Origin: JAIBJN01 sp963802795
GTDB taxonomy: Bacteria; Actinomycetota; Thermoleophilia; Gaiellales; Gaiellaceae
DNA length: 64,000 nt
NCBI GenBank assembly: GCA_963802795.1
Contig: CAWDJV010000007.1
Coordinates: forward strand, 124,001 to 188,000
Direction of reading: 5' to 3'
Numbering within the stretch: position 1 is the stretch's first letter; every line of letters begins with the position of its first letter. A program made the translations under genes and the position numbers. Shown one piece after another: positions 53,059 to 60,793 of the stretch. Under the pieces are notes generated by a model, which ran no database searches, was not told the DNA's origin, and saw nothing but the letters and a program-made list of their open reading frames with translations.

Positions 53059-53832
53059 CTATCGGCGCACGGGCCGGCAGCGCCATCCCTGGCGCGAGGG
53101 TTTCAGCTGCTCTCGCGTCGCGCGGAGACCGCTTCGTCGCGGACCACCACGGTCTCGCCGTCGCCTGCTCCCTCGTCTCGGACGACCGCCGTCTCCTCGG
53201 CGGGAGTCGCTTCCTCTCGGACGAACGACGGTCTCCTCAGCCGCGGTCGCCTCCTCGTCCCGCAGGTCGCCGTCCCCGTCCGTCATGACCACAGGTTGCT
53301 CCGTCACGACCGCGGGCCGCTCGATCACGCGCGCGCTGGGACCGCGGGTGTCGAAGACGAACGCGAAGACTACGCCGAGGCCGAACGCGAGGACGCCCTG
53401 GAAGAGGCTCATGTCCTCCGCGACCCCGCCGAGCCCGATGTCGTGGATCCAGCCCGCCACGTCAGCGCCCTCGTCGGTACCCGTCGGCCGCGTGGCGACG
53501 AGGATGCCCCCGACTGCCACGAACGCCGGGACGAAGGCGAGCAGGAAGACGCCGAGGCTGAACGTCGGCGCGCCCCACTTCGTCCAGCCACCGAGCAGCT
53601 GGGAGATACCGAGGCTCGCGCCGGCGCCGGCCAGGATCGCCATCGCGGCCCAGAACTCGTCGGTCGACCCGAGATCGAACTGCGTGGCCAGCCAGACGAG
53701 GAAGCCCGCTGCGGCGACTCCGAGCAGCGTCAGGAGGCCGCGCACGACGGGTGGGCTCCGCCACGCGCGGTCGTCGTCCACCGTGTCGACGGCGACGACT
53801 TCTGGATCTCGCGCACTCTGGACCATGCTCAT
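53059..53832 (-). CDS. Four-helix membrane protein with acidic repeat tail (frameshifted tail)
   Basis: As read, 257 residues. Four hydrophobic segments (GLLTLLGVAAAGFLVWLATQF, FWAAMAILAGAGASLGIS, FSLGVFLLAFVPAFVAVGGILV, FQGVLAFGLGVVFAFVF) are followed by a tail that starts DEEATAAEETVVR and then becomes Arg/Gly-rich. In the alternative frame after about 53223 the tail continues EEATPAEETAVVRDEG and GETVVVRDEAV, repeating the same motif, and stops at 53103. The repeat makes that frame the true one. Function unknown. Confidence 0.65.
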   Translation of the reverse strand: MSMVQSARDPEVVAVDTVDDDRAWRSPPVVRGLLTLLGVAAAGFLVWLATQFDLGSTDEFWAAMAILAGAGASLGISQLLGGWTKWGAPTFSLGVFLLAFVPAFVAVGGILVATRPTGTDEGADVAGWIHDIGLGGVAEDMSLFQGVLAFGLGVVFAFVFDTRGPSARVIERPAVVTEQPVVMTDGDGDLRDEEATAAEETVVRPRGSDSRRGDGGRPRRGSRRRRDRGGPRRSGLRATREQLKPSRQGWRCRPVRR

Positions 53833-53901
53833 CTCACCTCGTTGGTCGTTTCCGGACGTGTCCCCGTTTTGGACGGGCGCTAACCGCCCCTCCGGGAGCT
53901 C

Positions 53902-54504
53902 CTACGCCGCGAGGTCGCGGCGGCGAGCCTCGAAGGCGTGCGAGAAGAGCTCGTCCCGGAAGGCCGCGAGGGCCCGGTCGCGATCGTGGCTGAAGATGTG
54001 CTCGACGACGGCGACGCGCCGGTCGTTGTAGAAGGGCACGTCGACGTGTTCCCGGCTGACGAGGTTCACAGAGGTCTGGGTACAGGTGGGGCACTCGACG
54101 GCGAGCCCGACCTCGGCCTCGCCTCCGGCGAGGAGGCGGAACGCGGAAGGGAAGACCGGCCGCGCGCGTTCCTCCGGGTAGCAGAAGAAGCTCCAGGGCC
54201 ACTCCCCGGCCCGGATCCGGGTCGCGGCGAGCTCGAGCAGCTCGGCGGCCACCGACTCGAGCCGCGCGGTCATCAGGTTGAGGAACGAGGCATCGCTGCC
54301 CGCGAGCGGCGCCCAGTCCAGGTCTTCGTGCGTCGCGAGCCCCTCGTGCTCGTCGCCGCACTCGCAGGCGAACGTGATCTTGAAGACTGCCGGCCGCGCC
54401 GGTCCGGGCAGGCGCTCGAGGGCCCGGAAGCGCGAGAGCGGAAGTCTGACCTCGTCTCGCGCCGGGCACGAGAACGTGTAGCGCCCGGTGAGCTGGTCGT
54501 ACAT
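53902..54504 (-). CDS. Hypothetical protein with two metal-binding-like cysteine clusters
   Basis: 200 residues. Cysteines occur as SCPARDE near the start, FACECGDEHEG, and VECPTCTQTSVNLVSREH, the last two resembling zinc ribbons. No transmembrane segment. Not assignable to a family from memory. ATG 54504 is preceded by CATAAT 8 bases upstream on this strand, so it may be leaderless. It is separated by 70 bases from apt, which belongs to another operon. Confidence 0.65.
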   Translation of the reverse strand: MYDQLTGRYTFSCPARDEVRLPLSRFRALERLPGPARPAVFKITFACECGDEHEGLATHEDLDWAPLAGSDASFLNLMTARLESVAAELLELAATRIRAGEWPWSFFCYPEERARPVFPSAFRLLAGGEAEVGLAVECPTCTQTSVNLVSREHVDVPFYNDRRVAVVEHIFSHDRDRALAAFRDELFSHAFEARRRDLAA

Positions 54505-54574
54505 ATCGGTCGATTATGTATCGGCATGGAGGACGGGAAAGCGCATACCCGTCTTCCCACCAGGTGTATTCGTG

Positions 54575-55096
54575 CTACTCGGCGTACTGGATCAGCGAGA
54601 AGACGTCGTACCCTGCGAGCTTCTCGCGGCCGTTCAGAAACTCGAGCTCGATCACGAAGGCCAGGCCGACCACGGTGCCGCCGAGCTGCTCGACGAGGTC
54701 GACCTTCGCGCGCGCCGTCCCGCCGGTGGCGAGCAGGTCGTCGTGGACGAGAACATTGGCACCCTGTCCGATCGCGTCCGCGTGGAGCTCGAGCGCGTCG
54801 AATCCGTACTCGAGCGCGTACTTCGCGCTGATCGTCCGCCATGGGAGCTTGCCGGGCTTGCGCGCCGCAACGAACCCGCATCCGAGTCGGTAGGCCAGCG
54901 CCGCGCCGAGGATGAAGCCGCGAGCCTCCGCGCCGAGCACGACGTCCGGCTTGCGCGGCTCCGCAAACTCGGCGAGCCGTTCGACGGTCTCGTGGAGGGC
55001 GTCGGGGTCGGCGAGCAGCGGCATGATGTCCTTGAAGACGATCCCGCGCTTGGGGAAGTCCGGTATGTCCCGGATCTTGGCGGAGAGGTCGCTCAC
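54575..55096 (-). CDS. apt: Adenine phosphoribosyltransferase
   Basis: Encodes 173 residues. IRDIPDFPKRGIVFKDIMPLLAD at the N-terminus, GAEARGFILGAALA, and the PRPP-binding VLVHDDLLATGGTA are diagnostic. It salvages adenine to AMP. The GTG start overlaps the upstream MerR regulator stop by 4 bases, so it is the last gene of an operon with signalling proteins, an unusual partner set for a purine salvage enzyme. Confidence 0.95.
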   Translation of the reverse strand: MSDLSAKIRDIPDFPKRGIVFKDIMPLLADPDALHETVERLAEFAEPRKPDVVLGAEARGFILGAALAYRLGCGFVAARKPGKLPWRTISAKYALEYGFDALELHADAIGQGANVLVHDDLLATGGTARAKVDLVEQLGGTVVGLAFVIELEFLNGREKLAGYDVFSLIQYAE

Positions 55097-55785
55097 GGGC
55101 GCGGAACGATACCGCGGAGCGCGCGCCAGAAGAGGAGATTGGAAAGCTCCTGCGAGAGGGCGGCGAGCGTCTCCAGGTTCTCGAGCCCGGCATGACGCTT
55201 CTCGGGGTTCGGCGAGCGGAGCTCCGGCGCGACGATCCGCTCGAGGAGGTCGGCTTCGTTGTCGGCCCAGCGCCGGAACGTGGCCAGGTTCCGCGGGGCG
55301 ATGCCGTAGCGCGCGAGGCGCGCGCAGGCGGCCACGACGTCGACGTCCCGCTCCGGGAAGCGCTTCTCGCCCCCGTCGGTGCGCGGCTCGACCAGCCCGT
55401 ACTCCTCGAGCTCGCGAACGAAGGCGGCCTCGACGCCGGCGCGCTCGCAGAGCGAGGGGAAGTCGACGTCGTCCTCTGACACGCGGAGGCGGGCGCGCGC
55501 GGCTCGCTCCCGCTGGTGGGGCCCGCCCGAGGCAAGCTCCTGGCGGATGACGCGGAGGGGGAGGAACTCGTCGCGCTGGAGCCGCAGAATCGTCTCGAGG
55601 CGCCCGACGTCGTCCGAGCTGTAGAGCCGGTAGCCCCCCTGGGTGCGCCGTGGTGCCAGCAGTCCCTGGTCCTCGAGGTAGCGGATCTTCGAGATCGAGA
55701 TGTCCGGGAACTCGTCCTTCAGGAGCTTCCGGACCGCGCCGATCGTGAGGCGCTCCTTCCCGGTGGGAATCTCCGCGGTGGCCAT
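55093..55785 (-). CDS. ftsR: MerR-family regulator, FtsR-like
   Basis: Encodes 230 residues. The winged helix-turn-helix begins LTIGAVRKLLKDEFPDISISKIRYLEDQGLLAPRRTQGGYRLYSSDDVGRL, followed by a helical effector region. It resembles the actinobacterial FtsR group (Rv1828 in M. tuberculosis), which lies beside the FHA gene garA and activates ftsZ in Corynebacterium. ATG 55785 is chosen since the domain begins there. Confidence 0.85.
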   Translation of the reverse strand: MATAEIPTGKERLTIGAVRKLLKDEFPDISISKIRYLEDQGLLAPRRTQGGYRLYSSDDVGRLETILRLQRDEFLPLRVIRQELASGGPHQRERAARARLRVSEDDVDFPSLCERAGVEAAFVRELEEYGLVEPRTDGGEKRFPERDVDVVAACARLARYGIAPRNLATFRRWADNEADLLERIVAPELRSPNPEKRHAGLENLETLAALSQELSNLLFWRALRGIVPRP

Positions 55786-55799
55786 CGAAGAGCCCCGCT

Positions 55800-56270
55800 C
55801 TAACGGCCTTCCAGGTAGGTCAGCTTGTACTTGCCGATCTGCACCTCGTCGCCGTCCCCGAGCGTCGCGCTCTCGACGCGCCGCCGGTTCACGTAGGTGC
55901 CGTTCAGGCTGCCCTCGTCGTGGAGCGTGAAGCCGTCGGCTGCGCGCGTAATGACCGCGTGCCGCCGCGAGACCGTCACGTCGTCCAAGAAGATCTCGCA
56001 CTCGGGAGCACGCCCCAGGGAGGTGCGGTCTTTCTCGAGCGCGAACGTCTCGCCGGCGCGCCCACCACCCGCGCGCACAACGAGCGCGGGGCCTTCGATT
56101 CGCAGGTCGGCCAGCGAGACGGCGTCGTCGTCGCCGGTCTCTTCAGGCGTGAAGGTCATCGTCGTGTGGGAGCCCGCCTCGTCGCGGATGAGGAGCGCGC
56201 CGCACTTCGAGCAGTAGTTGGCGGCCTCCGGGTTCTGAAACCCGCACTCGGGGCAGTGGATGTACGTCAC
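55800..56270 (-). CDS. garA: FHA-domain protein, GarA/OdhI-like
   Basis: Encodes 156 residues. An N-terminal zinc ribbon (CPECGFQNPEAANYCSKCG), a Thr-rich segment (SHTTMTFTPEETG) in the place of the kinase-phosphorylated motif of GarA, and a C-terminal FHA domain (TSLGRAPECEIFLDDVTVSRRHAVI, SLNGTYVNRRRV). GarA controls 2-oxoglutarate metabolism through Ser/Thr kinase signalling. The classical ETTS motif is not exactly conserved. It overlaps the RsiG-like gene by 4 bases. Confidence 0.85.
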   Translation of the reverse strand: MTYIHCPECGFQNPEAANYCSKCGALLIRDEAGSHTTMTFTPEETGDDDAVSLADLRIEGPALVVRAGGGRAGETFALEKDRTSLGRAPECEIFLDDVTVSRRHAVITRAADGFTLHDEGSLNGTYVNRRRVESATLGDGDEVQIGKYKLTYLEGR

Positions 56271-56542
56271 CGCTCCGCCGCGTCGAGCTCCTCGTCCGTC
56301 GGAGGCGGCGCCTTGGACGCGAGGATCGCCGCCAGGCGGTCGACGTCGATCTCCTTGAGCGGGCTCTCGCCTTCGCCCACCTGCTTCTGGAGCCGGGCTT
56401 GCAGCTCCGCGCGGAGGATGTCGATCTTGCCGTGCAGGATCCGGCGGCGGTACGACACCTCGTGCTCCTCGTGCATGAGCTCGCGAATCACGTCTCGCAG
56501 CTCCTGATCGGACAGGGTTCCAAGGTCGGGCAGGGCTTCCAC
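56267..56542 (-). CDS. RsiG-like putative c-di-GMP-binding anti-sigma protein
   Basis: About 91 residues, helical. LSDQELRDVIRELMHEEHEVSYRRRILHGKIDILRAEL contains E(X)3S(X)2R(X)3H(X)3D, which differs from the RsiG c-di-GMP motif E(X)3S(X)2R(X)3Q(X)3D only in Q to H. RsiG holds the sigma factor WhiG when loaded with c-di-GMP. The single motif would require a homodimer, as in Rubrobacter. GTG 56542 has GGAG 6 bases upstream; TTG 56554 is an alternative. No WhiG gene is near. Confidence 0.7.
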   Translation of the reverse strand: MEALPDLGTLSDQELRDVIRELMHEEHEVSYRRRILHGKIDILRAELQARLQKQVGEGESPLKEIDVDRLAAILASKAPPPTDEELDAAER

Positions 56543-56575
56543 GCGGCGCTCCAAGGTCGGGGACGGGCGAAGGTC

Positions 56576-56604
56576 ACCGTACCATCAGGCGCGCGATCCT
56601 TCAA
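56576..56604 (-). promoter_or_regulatory. Promoter of the rsiG-garA-ftsR-apt operon
   Basis: On the minus strand TTGAAG, a 17-base spacer and TACGGT. The transcript would have a leader of 25-30 bases before the RsiG-like gene. The four genes overlap or are 14 bases apart, so this can be the single promoter for all of them. Confidence 0.6.
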
Positions 56605-56634
56605 CCTCGACTTGAGGGTTTTGGGCTTCGCCGC

Positions 56635-59163
56635 CTAAGACTCTTCGCGCTCTGCGGCTTCTTCGGGCTCCCCGGCGACGGCCTCCTCGACGAGCGCGGC
56701 GAACTCGGTCCCGAGCTCGGCGCCCTCCTCCTCCGTCTTGCCCTCGGCGTAGACGTGGACGAGGGGCTCGTCCGGATCCGGAAGGACCTGGGCCCAGCCC
56801 CGCCGGTCGTAGACCTTGATCCCGTCGCTCACGTCGACCTCCGTCTCCTTCAGGCGCTCGGTCAGGATGCGCATGACAGCGCCCTTCCGCGCCCAGGGAC
56901 AGCGGACCTGGCGGTGGACCACCGCGGACTCCGGGAGCTCGCCCACGATCTCGGAGAGCGGCCGACGCACGGGTGCCAGGAGCTCGAGGAGCTTGCAGAG
57001 ACTGGCCATGCCGTCGTACGCGGGCACGAACTCCGGGAAGACGAAGCCGCCGCCTACCGACCCCGCGAAGATGACGCCGTCTCCCGCGGCCGCCTGAGTG
57101 AGCGCGGAGAGCGAGTTAGGCGTTCGCATCACCTCGAGCTCGGTATCGCGCACGAGCTCCTCCGCGAGGCTCGTCACCGTGGTCGGGAACGCGAGGCGGC
57201 CGCGCTTGCCGTCGGAGGCGAGGAGGTGCAGGAAGAGGAGGAGCTCCTGTTCCGCCGGAACCTCGCGGGCCTGGTCGTCGACCAGGAAGATCCGCTCTGC
57301 CGCCGGGTCGAGCACGGCGCCGAGGTCGGCGCCGACCGCCGCCACGAGGCGCTTCGTGCGCCCGAGGGACTCCGCGAGCGTCGCCCGGTCCAATGCCTGA
57401 CGGCGTTCGCTCACGTAGGCGTCCGCGGACACGACCTCGACGTCGAGGGCGCCGAGGACCTGCGGGAGGATGAGCGAGGCGGCGGAGTACGCGTAGTCGA
57501 CGACGATGCGGAAGCCTCGGGCCCGGATCGCCTCGACGTCGCAGGCGGCCAGCAGATCCTGGGCGTAGCTCTCCGCGGCTCGCGCCGGGAAGGTGAGCTC
57601 CCCCACCTCGGTCCAGGCGGCCCGCCGGAACTCCTGCCGCGAGAAGTGCTTGTCGATCTCCTTGACGAGCTCGGGCGTGACCGGCGTCCCGGGCGGCTCG
57701 AAGAGCCGGATCTCGACCACCTCGGGATCGCTCGGGCTGGGCTGCACGTGGATGCCCGCCTCGAAGCCTTCCGCCTTCAGCAGGTGCCGGTTCACGGCCG
57801 CCGGCGTCACCCTCAGGTCGGCCACGTGGACGCCCGTGGAGTTCACGCCTGCGAGGAGCGCGCGGCGGATGAGGCGGCACGAGTCGGAGGCTGCGCGGCT
57901 CGTCACCACGCGCGCGCCGCGCTCGAGCGCGGTCCCGAGGGCGATTCCGAGGCGAAGAGCCGTCTCGGGCGTCAGCTCGACGTTGATCCGCCCGGAGATC
58001 CCCTCGACCCGGATGAGCCGCGAGGAGACCTGAGCTTCCCGGATGAGATTCCTGTCGACGATCGCGCCCGACTCGACCTCCTTGTAGGGGTAGATCCGGA
58101 CCCCCGGCATGACGACGCTCTCCTCGCCGATCGTGCAGTTGTCCCCGACCGCGACGCCCTCGTGGAGGCGAGCGTGCGGGCGAAGGTCGCAAGCCCGGCC
58201 CACGATCGCACCCTCGACGAGGGCGCTCCGCCCGATCGCCGTCGACGCGTCGACGACGGAGCGGGACGTCCGCGCGTGGTCTCCCAGGGAGACGCTCGGC
58301 ATGAGCACGGAGTACGGCCCCACGGAGGCGCGCGGCGCGATGCGCGAGTAGTTGCCGACGAACGCGGGGCCCTCCACCGCCTCGAGGTCGTCGAGGTCGA
58401 CGCCCTCCCCCAGCCAGACGTTCCCGCGCAGACGGATCCCGGGGATGTTCAGGCGCACGTGCTCGTCGAGGGCGTCGAAATTCGCCTGGCGATACTGCTC
58501 GAGGTTGCCGATGTCCTGCCAGTAGCCGTCGGCGACGTAGCCGTAGAGCGGCTTCCCCATCTCGAGCAGAAGCGGGAAGAGCTCTTTCGAGAAGTCGTGG
58601 GGGCGGTCGTCCGGAACGTGTCGGAGGACACCGGGCTCGAGCACGTAGATGCCGGTGTTGATGGTGTCGGTGAAGACCTGGCCCCAGGAGGGCTTCTCGA
58701 GAAAGCGCTCGATGCGGCCGTCCTCGTCGGTGACCACGATCCCGAACTCGAGCGGGTTGGGCACGCTCTTCAGGGCGATGGTGACCTGGGCGCCCTTCTC
58801 CCGGTGGAAGGCGACGAGGCTCGTCAGGTCGATATCGCAGAGCGCGTCGCCGGAGATGACGAGAAACGGCTCGTCGAGCGCCTCCTCGGCGAGCTTCACG
58901 GAGCCCGCCGTCCCGGCCGGCGACTCCTCCACCGAGTAGGCGAGCGTGATCCCCAGGCTCTCTCCGTTGCCGAAGTAGCCGCGGATCGCCTGCGGCATGA
59001 ACGCGAGGGTCACGATGACGTCGTCGAAGCCGTGCTCGCGGAGGAGCTCGACGATGTGCTCCATGCACGGCTTCCCGACGATGGGGACCATCGGCTTGGG
59101 CTGGTTCGACGTGAGGGGACGCAGGCGGGTGCCCTCGCCGCCGGCCATGACGACCGCCTTCAT
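56635..59163 (-). CDS. Mannose-1-phosphate guanylyltransferase fused to a phosphomutase-like domain
   Basis: Encodes 842 residues. Residues 1-235 are a nucleotidyltransferase (VMAGGEGTRLRPLTSNQPKPM, FLEKPSWGQVFTDTINTGIYVLEP); 250-370 a left-handed beta-helix; the rest is phosphomannomutase-like. In that last part the phosphoserine loop TASHNP is replaced by sequence around VQPSPSDPEVVE and the metal loop DGDADR by VLDPAAER, so mutase activity is doubtful. The enzyme likely makes GDP-mannose or another NDP-sugar for glycolipids or wall polymers. It overlaps pgsA. Confidence 0.87.
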   Translation of the reverse strand: MKAVVMAGGEGTRLRPLTSNQPKPMVPIVGKPCMEHIVELLREHGFDDVIVTLAFMPQAIRGYFGNGESLGITLAYSVEESPAGTAGSVKLAEEALDEPFLVISGDALCDIDLTSLVAFHREKGAQVTIALKSVPNPLEFGIVVTDEDGRIERFLEKPSWGQVFTDTINTGIYVLEPGVLRHVPDDRPHDFSKELFPLLLEMGKPLYGYVADGYWQDIGNLEQYRQANFDALDEHVRLNIPGIRLRGNVWLGEGVDLDDLEAVEGPAFVGNYSRIAPRASVGPYSVLMPSVSLGDHARTSRSVVDASTAIGRSALVEGAIVGRACDLRPHARLHEGVAVGDNCTIGEESVVMPGVRIYPYKEVESGAIVDRNLIREAQVSSRLIRVEGISGRINVELTPETALRLGIALGTALERGARVVTSRAASDSCRLIRRALLAGVNSTGVHVADLRVTPAAVNRHLLKAEGFEAGIHVQPSPSDPEVVEIRLFEPPGTPVTPELVKEIDKHFSRQEFRRAAWTEVGELTFPARAAESYAQDLLAACDVEAIRARGFRIVVDYAYSAASLILPQVLGALDVEVVSADAYVSERRQALDRATLAESLGRTKRLVAAVGADLGAVLDPAAERIFLVDDQAREVPAEQELLLFLHLLASDGKRGRLAFPTTVTSLAEELVRDTELEVMRTPNSLSALTQAAAGDGVIFAGSVGGGFVFPEFVPAYDGMASLCKLLELLAPVRRPLSEIVGELPESAVVHRQVRCPWARKGAVMRILTERLKETEVDVSDGIKVYDRRGWAQVLPDPDEPLVHVYAEGKTEEEGAELGTEFAALVEEAVAGEPEEAAEREES

Positions 59164-59711
59164 CGCGCCACCGTCCTGAGGGCGCCGGCGACGTAGAAGA
59201 CCGCCGCCAGGACGGCCAGGGCGATGCCGGCCCAGAAGAGCCAGAGCGGCCAGTCGGTGCCCCGGTCGGAGGCGATCACTCCCGTGATGGCGGCGTACAG
59301 CACCCAGGTGGCGACCTTCCCCAGCGTCGAGACCGAAAACTCGTACCCGCGGTCGCGCACGACGCGGTAGCCGCCGATGAGGACGGCGTCCCGGGCGAGC
59401 ACCACCCCGAGCGCGACCCAGGGCAGGCGGTCGTCGAGGCAGAGGAGGAACACCGCGGCGTCGATCATCAGGCGGTCGGCGAGCGGGTCGGCGAACTTCC
59501 CGAACTCGGATTCGACGTGCCAGCGCCTCGCCAGGAACCCGTCGACCTGGTCGGTCAGCGCTGTCGCCGCGAAGAGCGCGGCGAGGCCCCAGCTTCCCTC
59601 CCCGTCGGTGCGGAGCAGCAGCACGACGAAGACGGGGATGGCAAGGAGCCGCAGGATCGTCAGCGCGTTCGGAAGCTGCGCAAGTGGAGCCGGCACGACG
59701 CGCGTGGCCAT
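59160..59711 (-). CDS. pgsA: CDP-alcohol phosphatidyltransferase (PgsA-like)
   Basis: Encodes 183 residues with five to six membrane helices. The CDP-alcohol motif DG(X)2AR(X)8G(X)3D(X)3D is present from TDQVDGFLARR to KFADPLADR. The most likely product is phosphatidylglycerol phosphate, but phosphatidylinositol-type enzymes share the motif. The ATG of the manC fusion overlaps its stop. ATG 59711 has TACCAT upstream in the shared box at 59722-59731. Confidence 0.85.
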   Translation of the reverse strand: MATRVVPAPLAQLPNALTILRLLAIPVFVVLLLRTDGEGSWGLAALFAATALTDQVDGFLARRWHVESEFGKFADPLADRLMIDAAVFLLCLDDRLPWVALGVVLARDAVLIGGYRVVRDRGYEFSVSTLGKVATWVLYAAITGVIASDRGTDWPLWLFWAGIALAVLAAVFYVAGALRTVAR

Positions 59712-59721
59712 CGGTTGCCCA

Positions 59722-59731
59722 ATGGTAACGT
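59722..59731. promoter_or_regulatory. Shared bidirectional -10 box of pgsA and hutF-like genes
   Basis: ATGGTAACGT reads TAACGT towards the deaminase gene, ending 7 bases before its ATG, and TACCAT towards pgsA, 10 bases before its ATG. The two hexamers share the central TA. It is the same symmetric layout as at 6140-6149 and 44778-44787. Confidence 0.5.
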
Positions 59732-59738
59732 CGCCGCG

Positions 59739-60758
59739 ATGTCGGCCCGACTCCCGCTCGCTGGCTTCGTGAACGCCCACAGCCACGCGTTCCAGCGCGC
59801 CCTGCGAGGAAAGGTCGAGGGCGGCGACTTCTGGGCCTGGCGGGACGTCATGTTGGGCCATGCCCGGGGTCTGACCCCGGACATGGTCGGAAGGGACTAC
59901 GCGGCGACGTACCGCGAGATGCGCGCGGCCGGCTACACGGCCGTCGGCGAGTTCCACTATCTCGGCTTCGCGGAGGCGGAGGCGGCGCTCGACGCGGCGG
60001 GCGAGGCCGGGATCGAGCTCGTCCTGCTGCTGGCGGCGTACGGGCGGGGCGGCCTCGACCGGTTCCGCCAAGACTCCGTGCGCGCCTACCTCGACCAGGT
60101 CGAGGCTCTGAGCGCGCGGGGAGCACGCGTGGGGCTCGCGCCGCACTCCGTCCGCGCGTGCCCGCGGGAATGGCTGCAGGAGATCGGCCGCTTCGCCGAG
60201 CGCGAGAGCCTCGTCCTCCACGTCCACGCGGACGAGCAGCCGCGCGAGATCGAGGAGTGCCTCGCCGAGCACGGCCTCCGCCCCATCGAGCTGTTGGCGG
60301 ACACGGGCTGCCTCGGGCCGCGAACGACCGTCGTCCACGCGACCCACGCGAACGAGCGGGAGCTCGACCACCTCGCGGACGCCGGCGCCCGCGTGTGCCT
60401 GTGCCCGACGACGGAGGCGAATCTCGGCGATGGCTTTCCGCCGCTCGAGGGACTGCTGTCACGCGAGATCGCCATCTGCATCGGCTCGGACTCGAACGTC
60501 CGCCTCGATCCGCTCGAGGAGCTGCGGGAGATCGAGGGGACGGCACGCCGCCTGAAGCTCCGCCGCAACGTCATCCCTGTGGCACGGCTGCTCGAGATCG
60601 GCTCGCTGGAGGGAGCCGCCGCGCTCGGGCTGGACGAGTGGCCCGGGGCCGAGGTCGACCTCGGTCACCCCTCCCTCCGCGGCGTAGACGCCGCGGACGC
60701 GCCGGCCGCGCTCGTGCACGGCTGCGGAGCGGACGTCTTCCTGCCTGGGGCGCGATAG
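59739..60758 (+). CDS. hutF: Amidohydrolase, formimidoylglutamate deiminase-like
   Basis: Encodes 339 residues of the amidohydrolase superfamily. Zinc ligands are in FVNAHSHAFQRALRG, LHVHADEQPREIEE, VVHATHANE and IGSDSNVRLDP. NAHSHAFQRAL followed by FWAWRD is characteristic of HutF, which deiminates N-formimino-glutamate in histidine breakdown. No other hut gene is in the window, so guanine or another amidine deaminase cannot be excluded. Confidence 0.78.
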   Translation: MSARLPLAGFVNAHSHAFQRALRGKVEGGDFWAWRDVMLGHARGLTPDMVGRDYAATYREMRAAGYTAVGEFHYLGFAEAEAALDAAGEAGIELVLLLAAYGRGGLDRFRQDSVRAYLDQVEALSARGARVGLAPHSVRACPREWLQEIGRFAERESLVLHVHADEQPREIEECLAEHGLRPIELLADTGCLGPRTTVVHATHANERELDHLADAGARVCLCPTTEANLGDGFPPLEGLLSREIAICIGSDSNVRLDPLEELREIEGTARRLKLRRNVIPVARLLEIGSLEGAAALGLDEWPGAEVDLGHPSLRGVDAADAPAALVHGCGADVFLPGAR

Positions 60759-60762
60759 AGAT

Positions 60763-60787
60763 CTACGAGGTCCGGGAAGGGTCGTAG
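60763..60787. terminator. Small hairpin between the deaminase and proC genes
   Basis: CTACGA (60763-60768) pairs with TCGTAG (60782-60787) around a 13-base loop in the 35-base convergent gap. Weak, but it is the only structure there. Confidence 0.3.
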
Positions 60788-60793
60788 CGCCCG

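Noticed and set aside
52846..53883. A 345-codon plus-strand frame
   Set aside because: It crosses the start of a minus-strand small gene and runs antisense to the four-helix membrane protein, whose hydrophobic segments are clearly real.
56755..59196. An 813-codon plus-strand frame
   Set aside because: Antisense to the manC-phosphomutase fusion gene, with no domain similarity.
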